A stretch of 64,000 nt of DNA from Adlercreutzia caecimuris B7 (GTDB taxonomy: Bacteria > Actinomycetota > Coriobacteriia > Coriobacteriales > Eggerthellaceae). Both the position numbers and the translations under genes were made by a program. The stretch is from positions 1,702,258-1,766,257 of the forward strand of contig NZ_KE159646.1 of NCBI RefSeq assembly GCF_000403355.2, in the 5' to 3' direction. Below, one piece after another: positions 16,967-24,427 of this stretch (positions are counted from its first letter, which is position 1; every line of letters begins with the position of its first letter). A model generated the notes under the pieces. It was not told where the DNA came from and made no database searches. It saw only the letters and a list, made by a program, of their open reading frames with translations.

Positions 16967-17677
16967 CTATGCCTCGATGGGGCGCACCACAATGGCGCGC
17001 TCGTTGGACTTGATGGAGCCCGAGGACAGCGACAGGCACACGGCCTGGCAGGCACCGCAGCCGTTGCAGCGGTCCTCGATAACGTAGGGAATGGGGTTCG
17101 CGCCGCCCTCGTCCTTCAGCTCGATGGCGCCGTACTTGCAGGCATCGTAGCAGTCGCGGCAGCCGGTGAGGCGGTAGGCCAGGCAGGTGCGCGGGTCGAT
17201 CTCGGCCGTACCGATGACGATGTCCCCCGTCTCGCCGGTCTCGGGGTTGCCCACGGTGTAGGAGGCCGGAAGCTCCAGGGCCTCGGTGGGGCACACGGCC
17301 ACGCACTGGGGCACGCCGCCGTTCTCCTCGTAGCAGAAGTCGCAGTAGTTCCCCGTGTTGAAGTCGAGCATGGGGCTGCGCATGCCGAGCAGGCCGTCCT
17401 CGATCTTCGCGGGCACGATCACCTTGCGCGGGCAGGCCTCGTAGCAGCGCTCGCAGCGGATGCAGCCCGATACGAGATGCGCCTCGTCAGTGCCTCCGGG
17501 CGGTCGGTTCAGCGGGTTGTGCCCCGCATAACGCAGGCCGCCCAGCCCCAGCAGGGCCACCGTGGACCCCACGCCGATGAACAATCCGCGCCGCGAGATA
17601 CCGCCGCGCTCGGCGCGCTTGGACTCAACGGCACCGTCCCCGGGCACCGCCGCCGCTTCTTTCTTCTCCTCAGCCAT
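16967..17677 (-). CDS. napG: NapG-like Tat-exported ferredoxin
   Basis: A 236-residue protein with an unusually long charged N-region, then SRRGLF at about 28-33 and a hydrophobic stretch that form a Tat signal or anchor. Four 4Fe-4S sites follow: CIRCERCYEACP, CDFCYEE with CVAVCP, CLAYRLTGCRDCYDAC and CNGCGACQAVC. This is the NapG layout. It would sit on the outer face of the membrane beside NapH and hand electrons to the molybdoenzyme. The start at 17677 is preceded by AGAGGAG. An inverted repeat at 17702-17757 separates it from the anchor gene upstream. Confidence 0.88.
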   Translation of the reverse strand: MAEEKKEAAAVPGDGAVESKRAERGGISRRGLFIGVGSTVALLGLGGLRYAGHNPLNRPPGGTDEAHLVSGCIRCERCYEACPRKVIVPAKIEDGLLGMRSPMLDFNTGNYCDFCYEENGGVPQCVAVCPTEALELPASYTVGNPETGETGDIVIGTAEIDPRTCLAYRLTGCRDCYDACKYGAIELKDEGGANPIPYVIEDRCNGCGACQAVCLSLSSGSIKSNERAIVVRPIEA

Positions 17678-17701
17678 GGATTCTCCTCTTCACTCTCGCT
17701 C

Positions 17702-17757
17702 AAATGGCTTCAAAATCAAGGTTGTGGTCGGGCGCAACCTTGATTTTCAAGCCATTT
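17702..17757 (-). repeat. 22-bp inverted repeat (family C motif) before napG
   Basis: AAATGGCTTCAAAATCAAGG and its near-complement (17702-17723 with 17736-17757) form a 22-bp stem with one mismatch and a 12-nt loop. The right arm, read on the minus strand, contains TGGCTTGAAAATCA, also found at 5841-5854. It could attenuate transcription between the catalytic genes and napGH or protect the upstream mRNA end. Confidence 0.72.
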
Positions 17758-17849
17758 CGTAAGCGCTGCCGAGAAGCGAGGCGGGCCGGTGCGTTGCCTG
17801 CGGGGCTTGTCCGATATGAAAAAGCCCACCTCGCTCAAGTTCCTCAAAG

Positions 17850-17877
17850 GGCGGCCCGTCGACCAGAACGGGCCGCC
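17850..17877 (-). terminator. Stem-loop after NrfD-like anchor gene
   Basis: GGCGGCCCGT (17850-17859) pairs with ACGGGCCGCC (17868-17877) with an 8-nt loop, 10 bp after the anchor gene stop. The run after it on the minus strand (CTTTGAGG) is not a good T-tract, so it is more likely a partial terminator or processing site inside the operon. Confidence 0.55.
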
Positions 17878-17886
17878 TCCGTTACG

Positions 17887-18801
17887 CTAGTTCGCCCACT
17901 GGAACTGGATAAGGGCGTTCACGGCTACCTCGTAGAGCAGCACGCGCCACACGATGGTGCCGATGATGGCGCACACGATGGCGATCACGGCGGCCACGAG
18001 CACCTTGTCGGCGGCAATCTTGCCGGTCATGGCCAGGAAGGTGACCACGGCGGGCACAGCGCAGCCGATCACGATGGAGCCGAGCCAGAAGGCCAGCGCA
18101 TGCTGACCGGTCATGATGGCGCCGGTGACAGCTTCCTCAGCCCCGCGCATGGGCACGTCGGGCAGGGTCGGGTCGAAGTAGTACTCCATGGTGGTGTAGG
18201 ACTCGCCCATGCCGGAGATGGCCACGGCGTAGACCACGGTCACGATGGCCACGCACACCGTGCCGATGAAGCCGATGGTGCTCGACAGCTTCACGGCGTC
18301 CTCGGCCTTGGTGGCACCGGCGATGATCATGGCGGCCAGACCGCCGAGCATCACCGTGGCGGCCACGTAGTACACGGGCAGCAGCATGGTGTCCCACACC
18401 GGAATGGCGGCCATGAGGTAGGAGTCGCCCGTCGCGAACGGCAGAGCCACGGACACCACGATGGCCAGGATGGCGCACCACTTGGGGGCCACACCCTCCT
18501 CGGAGCGGCGCATCATGAGGAAGTACAGCACCACGGCGATACCGAAGATGATCACGAAGATCAGCTCGATGGTAATGCCCGAGGTGATGTGGCCGAAGCC
18601 GTTCAGCATGCGCAGGGGGTTCTCCAGGTGGAAGAACACCGCCAGGCCGCCCACGGCCAAAGCCACGATGGCGCTCACGCAGGAGGCCAGCTGCATGGCC
18701 TTGCCCTTGCCCGCCAGGGTCAGGATGCCCTGGACGAGGAAGATGCCGGAGGCCAGGCAGTTAAAGAAGGTGAAGAGAATAAGGGGCCACTGAATTTCCA
18801 T
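17887..18801 (-). CDS. DmsC/NrfD-like membrane anchor subunit
   Basis: A 304-residue polytopic protein with eight to nine hydrophobic segments and the opening MEIQWPLILF, like the DmsC-type anchor at 4093-4977. It would take electrons from menaquinol for the Fe-S subunit encoded just upstream. The 6-bp gap to that gene implies coupling. A long loop after the sixth segment (MEYYFDPTLPDVPMRG) probably faces outward near the partner subunits. The operon also encodes NapGH, so this enzyme seems to have two possible quinol entry routes. Confidence 0.87.
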   Translation of the reverse strand: MEIQWPLILFTFFNCLASGIFLVQGILTLAGKGKAMQLASCVSAIVALAVGGLAVFFHLENPLRMLNGFGHITSGITIELIFVIIFGIAVVLYFLMMRRSEEGVAPKWCAILAIVVSVALPFATGDSYLMAAIPVWDTMLLPVYYVAATVMLGGLAAMIIAGATKAEDAVKLSSTIGFIGTVCVAIVTVVYAVAISGMGESYTTMEYYFDPTLPDVPMRGAEEAVTGAIMTGQHALAFWLGSIVIGCAVPAVVTFLAMTGKIAADKVLVAAVIAIVCAIIGTIVWRVLLYEVAVNALIQFQWAN

Positions 18802-18807
18802 TGGTAG

Positions 18808-19467
18808 TTACTCCCTCCACTTGCGGCCCTCACGCAGCAAGTACATGATCTTGGGATCGTTGCCCTTGTTGGTGAGATGGTGAATGTCGTTTTCGGTAAA
18901 GGCTTCCACGTAGTCCTTGAGCTTGACGCGGGTCTTGGTCATCTCGTCGTACTGGCAGCCCGGGCTGTCGGGATGGGCCGGCGCCTCGAAGTTCGCCACA
19001 CCCTGGTCCAGATCGCCGAAGAAGCGGGCGCGGGCGCCGCACTGGGCCACGCACTGGGGTAGCTCGCCCTGGGAGATGCGCTGCTCGCACAGCGTGCACT
19101 TCTCCACGACGCGCTCCTCCTCGTTCAGGTAGCGCACGCCGTAGGGGCAGGCCATGGCGCAGAACTGGCAGCCGATGCACTTGTCCTTGTCGATCTGGAT
19201 GGTACCGTCGGCGGCCACGTGCGAGGCCTCGGTCGGGCACACCTTCACGCACTCGGGGTTCTCGCAGTGCTGGCACTGAACGGGAAGGAAGTACATCTCC
19301 ACGTCCGGGTAGGTGCCGGAGCCGCCCTCGATGGGGTGCGGACCGACGCGCAGGGTCTTGATCCAGAAATTGCCCACGTCGACGCCGTTGATGGCCTTGC
19401 AGGCAACGGTGCAGGCAAGGCAGCCGGTGCAGCGGTTCAGGTCCGTGATGATTGCGTAGTTGGACAT
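18808..19467 (-). CDS. DmsB-like 4Fe-4S electron transfer subunit
   Basis: A 219-residue ferredoxin subunit with four 4Fe-4S sites: CTGCLACTVACK near residue 15, CQHCENPECVKVCPT, CIGCQFCAMACPYG, and CTLCEQR with CVAQCGA. This is the classic DmsB/PsrB set. The start at 19467 has a strong GAAGGAGGT 6 bp upstream, and the gene follows the catalytic gene by 18 bp. It links the catalytic subunit to the anchor. Confidence 0.93.
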   Translation of the reverse strand: MSNYAIITDLNRCTGCLACTVACKAINGVDVGNFWIKTLRVGPHPIEGGSGTYPDVEMYFLPVQCQHCENPECVKVCPTEASHVAADGTIQIDKDKCIGCQFCAMACPYGVRYLNEEERVVEKCTLCEQRISQGELPQCVAQCGARARFFGDLDQGVANFEAPAHPDSPGCQYDEMTKTRVKLKDYVEAFTENDIHHLTNKGNDPKIMYLLREGRKWRE

Positions 19468-19485
19468 AGCTTCTACCTCCTTCCT

Positions 19486-22400
19486 TTATTCCTTGATAAG
19501 GCTGATCGTCTGCAGGCCCTTGGCATCGGACTTCGCGTAGGTGAGCTCCACCTTCGAGTCGTCCAGGCGCGGGTCGTTGGCCAGCCATTCCTTCAGACGC
19601 GGGTCGTTGGCGTTCGTGATGGCCTCGTTGCCCCACGGATCGCACGGCACCGGATTGCCGAACGGCGAGTTCTCCTCGGTGGCCTTGTAGACGACCATCG
19701 GGTTGCCGCGCAGCTGGGAGGCGCCGCAGATCCAGCACTGGGCGTACTTGTCCATGGTGCAGTTGATGCCGACGAGCTCGAAGCCATGGGCGGCGTGGTC
19801 CATCTCGGGGTACCACCAGGCATGGTTGGCGTTGGTGGTGCCTTCCTTGATGCCGTAGTACAGGTCGGCCACCTCGCGGATGGCGCCCCACGGCGTGCGG
19901 ACCCAGATCCAGTCGCCCTGCTCGATGCCGAGGCGCGCCGCGTCGTTCGGGTTCATCTCGAAGCGCGGGGACGGCCACAGCTCGCGGCACCAGGGCAGCT
20001 GACGGTGCTCGGAGTGGAAGTACACGGGCTGGCGAGCGCCGGAGGTGCAGATGAAGGTGGCCTCCGGGTTCTCCTTCACGGCCTTCTTGTAGGCCTCGAG
20101 GTTGTCGGTGTCGCCATTGTCGGTGGCCTGGCCGGTGCCCACGCCCTCGATGAGGTGGTAGGGCCTGTTCAGGTAGCTCTCGCTGTTGTAGGAGGCGCCG
20201 TCCACCAGGTTGGCGTCGTACCACTCGGGGTTGGAGACGCGGGAGTTCTTGGCCTCGAACCAGTGCGGGAACTTGTCGATGTCCGGAATGTCGCCAGCGT
20301 AGGCGGCACGCTCGGGCGAGCACACCTCGGCGAAGTACGGGGTCTTGTCGCCCACCTTCACCGTCGTGCCCGGCGTCTCCAGCACGTAGGACTCGGTCAC
20401 CGTGTCGCCGATATAGGACTCGCAGATGGTCGACCAGATCTCAACCTTGCCGGTGGGAGTGCCGAAGGCGCACTTCTCGTCCACGGCAGCGTACAGGTTG
20501 TAGCCGGCCTGCTGGCGACGGTAGCCCATCTCCCAGCGACGGTAGGTGCCCCAGCGCTCGGGATGCCACTTGCGGCAGTCGAACCAGCCCTCTTCCTGGA
20601 ACTTCGCAGCGTACTGCGGGAAGTCGGGGCCATCGGGGTACTCCTCGGTCTTCCACCAGTCGGTGGCGTCCTTGAGCACGCGGTACTCCTGCTCCTCGTA
20701 GCCCACGCTTCCGCCAGCCTGGATGAAGTCGTGGTAGTCGAGGTTCAGCCACTCGTCGTACTCGGGGTCGCGGTCGTTGAACGGCACGCCCATGGACTTG
20801 TGCAGGCACACCACGAAGGTCGGGTCGAAGACCACATCTCCGATGGGCTCCACGCAGCGCTGGCCCGCGCCGAAGATGCCGCCGGCACCCTGGGACACAC
20901 GGCCGGTGTTGGTCTCCAGCCAGTGGGTGCAGGGGAAAACGTAGTCGGCGGTGCCGTTGTTCGGGCAGGACCACAGGTTGATGTCCACCCAGAAGTCGAG
21001 CTGGGTGAGGGCGTCCCACGCCTCGAGCAGGTTGGACTGGTTCATGAAGTCGCCGGACATGCAGATGCCGCCGTAGAGCTTGTAGGGAGAATCGATCTCG
21101 CGGATGGCGTCCCAGATGGAGGAAGCGTCGGTCCAGGAGTTCCAGAAGCGCAGCAGCGGGAAGCGCTCGGCGGAGATCTGGTCCGCGTTGTTCTCGAACG
21201 GCGTCTTCAGACCCGGGAAGGCGCGGGAGCCCTTGTAATCGCCGCCCTTGCGCATGGCGATGATACGGGCCTCCTCATCGGTGGGGATGTGGTTGCCGTA
21301 GCGCTCCATGAGCGGGGAGTTCTCCGCCTGCAGGTACTTCACGAAGTTCTGGATCAGCGGGATCTGGTCCTCGATGGTCAGATCGCGCGGGGTGTTGCCG
21401 AGCTCCATGGTGCCGATGCCCTCGCGGATACCCCAGTCGACGGGCTCATGATCGGTCACGATCATGTTGGCGCGGCCGCAGCAGCCGTCCACCTGGGCCT
21501 TGGAGGAGCCGCGGTTGCCGGCGGGCTCGTCGGAGTTGCCAGTCAGGCAGGCGATGAGCTGCAGGGCGCGGGTGTTCTGCACGGCGTGGCCGGTCTGGTC
21601 GGGAGCCAGCTGGTAGTGGATGCCGCCGTTGCCGTGAAGCGGGTTCAGGCGCGTGGTGTAGGTGCGCACCGCCTCCTCGATCTTGTCGGCGGGCACCTCG
21701 GTGATCTGGGACACGTTCTCGAGGGTGTACTCCTCCAGGTTGTGCTCCCACTCCTGCCACACGGACTTGGCCTCGATCATGGTGCCGTTCTTCAACTTCA
21801 CCTGCACGCCGTCGGGCCACAGCTCCGGGTCCTTCGGCAGGCCCTTGGGATTGGACTTCTTGCCCTTCTCGTTGCCCTTGCCGGTCCAGTAGGCGTCGTA
21901 GGCCGGGTCGGCCGGGTCGGCGAACTTGGAGGGGTCGGGCAGCCACGCATCGGCGATAATGGGCTTGTAGGGGTGCTCGATCCAGGTACCGGTGGTCGGG
22001 ATCTTGTGCTTCTCGCCCTCCCACTGGCATTCCTCGGCGTCCCAATAGGTCGGCTTCTCGTTAGCGGCATCCCAGCAGATGAAGCGGCGGTAGGAGTACT
22101 GCTCCGGCGCCGGCTCCCAGAACTGGGAGACCCACTCGCGATCAAGGTCAGCCTCGGTGAGAAGACGGCTCGTCATGTGAATGCCGCCGTTCATCTCCAG
22201 AAAGTAGCCCTTGTAGGTCTTGCCGTCGGCCTCGGGGTTGTACAAAAACGGACCGTTGGACCAGCGCTTCACGAAGTTCTTGTCGTAGGCGTCGTTGTCC
22301 ACGATCCACTTCAGCCAGCCCAGCGACAGCGCCAGGTCGGTGCCGACGCGGATGGGCAGCCAGATGTCGGCCTCCTTGCCCAGCGGGCTCATGCGCGGGT

Positions 22401-23130
22401 CCACCAGGATGTGCTTGTAAGCGCGCTGCGAGCAGTCGACGACGGTACGATTGGTGGAGTCGTAGTTGGAGTACTCCGACGCGGTGCCCCACTGCACGTA
22501 CACGATCGGGCCCTGCTCCACTTCCATCCAGGGCGAGCCCTTCTCATCGGTGAGCACGCCGCCGAAGTGGCGGGGGCCCTTGCAGATCTCGTAGGCGGAA
22601 TGGAAGTTGTGGGTGCCGAAGACCGACTTCAGCGTGCCATAGGGCGGCTGCGCCCATACGCGCGAGGTACCGCCCATGGAGAAGATCGACTTCCCGCCGT
22701 ACTTCTCGATGAGCTCGTTGTACTTGGCGCCCACCTCGTCCATGGCCTCCGCGAAGTTCACACGGACCCAACCGGGATCGTCCTCGCCCTTGGGGTTGGT
22801 GCGCTTCATGGTGTAGCGCAGACGATCGGGATGGTACAGAGCCAGCATGGACGACTGCGACTTGGCGCAGCAATGACCGCGGCTGTGCGCGTTGGACTCG
22901 TCACCCTCAACCTTGATGACCTTGTTGTCCTGCACGGTGACCCACACACCGCATTCCACTTTACCGCATGCGCGGCAGCAGGAACGGATGCGCTTGACCT
23001 CACCAGCTGATTCGTCGACGCCCTCGGCCAAAGCCGCAGACGGAGCGGCGGCAAAGCTCAAGGTGCTCGCAGCGCCCGTGACGGCGGCTGCCTTCAGGAA
23101 GCTGCGACGAGTCAGTGAAAGTTTAGCCAT
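19486..23130 (-). CDS. Large Tat-exported molybdopterin oxidoreductase
   Basis: A 1214-residue molybdoenzyme, long for the DMSO reductase family. The start at 23130 has GAGGAGGG upstream and gives a Tat signal (TRRSFLKAAA at 7-16); the longer frame adds 60 residues without a signal-like start. The N-terminal cluster site is CCRACGKVEC followed about 30 residues later by CC, slightly different spacing from the enzyme at 614. The C-terminus keeps the molybdopterin-binding beta domain (FICTSGARQPVYFHSEHRQL). Fe-S and anchor subunits plus NapGH and a polyferredoxin follow. Large enzymes of this group in gut Eggerthellaceae include catechol dehydroxylases; that is one possibility, but substrate class cannot be decided here. 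Confidence 0.9.
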   Translation of the reverse strand: MAKLSLTRRSFLKAAAVTGAASTLSFAAAPSAALAEGVDESAGEVKRIRSCCRACGKVECGVWVTVQDNKVIKVEGDESNAHSRGHCCAKSQSSMLALYHPDRLRYTMKRTNPKGEDDPGWVRVNFAEAMDEVGAKYNELIEKYGGKSIFSMGGTSRVWAQPPYGTLKSVFGTHNFHSAYEICKGPRHFGGVLTDEKGSPWMEVEQGPIVYVQWGTASEYSNYDSTNRTVVDCSQRAYKHILVDPRMSPLGKEADIWLPIRVGTDLALSLGWLKWIVDNDAYDKNFVKRWSNGPFLYNPEADGKTYKGYFLEMNGGIHMTSRLLTEADLDREWVSQFWEPAPEQYSYRRFICWDAANEKPTYWDAEECQWEGEKHKIPTTGTWIEHPYKPIIADAWLPDPSKFADPADPAYDAYWTGKGNEKGKKSNPKGLPKDPELWPDGVQVKLKNGTMIEAKSVWQEWEHNLEEYTLENVSQITEVPADKIEEAVRTYTTRLNPLHGNGGIHYQLAPDQTGHAVQNTRALQLIACLTGNSDEPAGNRGSSKAQVDGCCGRANMIVTDHEPVDWGIREGIGTMELGNTPRDLTIEDQIPLIQNFVKYLQAENSPLMERYGNHIPTDEEARIIAMRKGGDYKGSRAFPGLKTPFENNADQISAERFPLLRFWNSWTDASSIWDAIREIDSPYKLYGGICMSGDFMNQSNLLEAWDALTQLDFWVDINLWSCPNNGTADYVFPCTHWLETNTGRVSQGAGGIFGAGQRCVEPIGDVVFDPTFVVCLHKSMGVPFNDRDPEYDEWLNLDYHDFIQAGGSVGYEEQEYRVLKDATDWWKTEEYPDGPDFPQYAAKFQEEGWFDCRKWHPERWGTYRRWEMGYRRQQAGYNLYAAVDEKCAFGTPTGKVEIWSTICESYIGDTVTESYVLETPGTTVKVGDKTPYFAEVCSPERAAYAGDIPDIDKFPHWFEAKNSRVSNPEWYDANLVDGASYNSESYLNRPYHLIEGVGTGQATDNGDTDNLEAYKKAVKENPEATFICTSGARQPVYFHSEHRQLPWCRELWPSPRFEMNPNDAARLGIEQGDWIWVRTPWGAIREVADLYYGIKEGTTNANHAWWYPEMDHAAHGFELVGINCTMDKYAQCWICGASQLRGNPMVVYKATEENSPFGNPVPCDPWGNEAITNANDPRLKEWLANDPRLDDSKVELTYAKSDAKGLQTISLIKE

Positions 23131-23163
23131 GGGTCCCTCCTCTCTCTTAGAGTAGATAGCTTT

Positions 23164-23269
23164 CAACAAAACACCGGGAGCTGCCGGCGGAGCCTCGGGC
23201 GGCGCGCCCCCCAGGATGGATGGGAGGGATGGCCGCCGCGGCTGTCGGCAAGCTGCCGATGTTTTGTTG
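23164..23269 (-). promoter_or_regulatory. Long imperfect leader hairpin before large molybdoenzyme
   Basis: CAACAAAAC (23164-23172) pairs with GTTTTGTTG (23261-23269), and the pairing continues inward imperfectly through AGCTGCCGG/GCAAGCT-like segments for close to 30 positions. One interior mismatch is a G-U pair only in minus-strand RNA, the strand of the gene. The outer end lies 34 bp before the start codon. A possible promoter sits beyond it (TTGCGA near 23305-23310, TATCAT at 23285-23290 on the minus strand). Confidence 0.55.
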
Positions 23270-23340
23270 CCCAACGGTGGGAAATGATACGGAGCCGTTA
23301 CGTTTCGCAATCATAAGAGCAGGCCGATTCGGGCCCGCGC

Positions 23341-23373
23341 AATCATCCGCAAGCTCATCTTTTCGGGATGATT
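23341..23373. promoter_or_regulatory. ATCATCC/GGATGAT inverted repeat in divergent promoter region
   Basis: AATCATCC (23341-23348) and GGATGATT (23366-23373) form an 8-bp inverted repeat with 17 bp between, in the 334-bp gap between the divergent molybdoenzyme and coiled-coil genes. The same half-site recurs at 28262-28303 before the TorD/winged-helix unit. It could be a regulator binding site. Confidence 0.5.
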
Positions 23374-23464
23374 TCCCTGTTCGCGCCCCTCCTATACTGG
23401 TCGGCGAAGAGGATAGACGGCAGCTTGGCCCCGTGCTGGCTGCCAACAGGAAAGGAGACCCCCG

Positions 23465-24418
23465 ATGGCAAAACCCCATCCTTCCATGGCGTTGCTGCTC
23501 GATCTGGACGAGCGCCTCGTGGACAACGATCTGCGCCTGGAAATCGACCGCTGCTACTCTTATCTAGGAACGCCGGTGGTGCGCACGCACCCGGCGGGCG
23601 AGGGAGCGCCGGAAAACGCCATCCGCATGATGGTGCGCGTGGGAGCGCGCGAGTACCTGGATTCCACGGCCGAAGGCGCCGATGCGCTGTGGAACGACTC
23701 CATCGAGCACTGGCTTTTGAACCAGGTGCACGCCGTTGAGAACCAGATGAAGATCTTCAACCGCCGCCAACGCGAGGAAGGCCGCGACGAGCTTTTCTTC
23801 ACGTGGCTGGAGGTGGAGCTTGCGGGCGGTCGCCTGACGGTGCGCCTGCGCCTGGATTCCTCCTGCGGCATCGATCCGGCCGACAGCGTGTGGGTGACCC
23901 GCGTGCGCACGGCCCTGAACGAGGGCGCCCTCGGCGAGGGCGTGGTAGCTGTGCAGCTGCCCTCCGATGCGTCCTACGAGGCGCAGTACGTCGCTGGCAT
24001 GGCGGCGCTCGCGGCCCGCAAGGTGGCCGAGGAGGAGGCGGCGCGCGCCGCCGAGGAGGCCGCAGCAGCCGAGGCAGCCGAAGCCGAGGCCGCAGCCGAG
24101 GCGGCGTTCATGGCCTCGCCGGCCCTGGTGGCCGAAGCCGAGGAGGCGGCCAAGGAAGCCGAGGAGGCCGCCGACATCGTGGTGCAGGCCCGCATCGCCC
24201 GCGATCTGGAGGCCGCCGAGCGCGGCGAGCTGGAGAAGACCCCCGAGCAGATCGTGGCCGAGCGCATCGCCGAGGAGGCGCATCTGGGCGAGGACATTCA
24301 GAAGAAGTACGCGCTGCCCGAGGCTGACTTCCCCATTGCCTTCGACCAGTGGACCGTCATATACGCCGACGGCACCACCCGCGACTTCGACGCCATCCGC
24401 GGCGTCCTGGCCGAATAG
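23465..24418 (+). CDS. Uncharacterised protein with Ala/Glu-rich coiled coil
   Basis: 317 residues, not recognised. The first 170 residues look like a compact alpha/beta domain (LLLDLDERLVDNDLRLEIDR, FFTWLEVELAGGRLTVRLRL). Residues about 185-265 are almost only Ala, Glu and Arg/Lys, a long helix or coiled coil, and a short C-terminal domain ends in DFDAIRGVLAE. There is no signal peptide. AAAGGAG lies 7 bp before the ATG. The next gene, a UvrD-like ATPase, starts 9 bp later, so the two form an operon and may act together, perhaps on DNA. Confidence 0.75.
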   Translation: MAKPHPSMALLLDLDERLVDNDLRLEIDRCYSYLGTPVVRTHPAGEGAPENAIRMMVRVGAREYLDSTAEGADALWNDSIEHWLLNQVHAVENQMKIFNRRQREEGRDELFFTWLEVELAGGRLTVRLRLDSSCGIDPADSVWVTRVRTALNEGALGEGVVAVQLPSDASYEAQYVAGMAALAARKVAEEEAARAAEEAAAAEAAEAEAAAEAAFMASPALVAEAEEAAKEAEEAADIVVQARIARDLEAAERGELEKTPEQIVAERIAEEAHLGEDIQKKYALPEADFPIAFDQWTVIYADGTTRDFDAIRGVLAE

Positions 24419-24427
24419 GAGGCTGCC

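Noticed and set aside
19219-23010. Plus-strand open frame of 1263 codons over the large molybdoenzyme gene
   Set aside because: Same shadow effect; antisense to well-supported DmsB-like and molybdoenzyme genes and without domain-like features.
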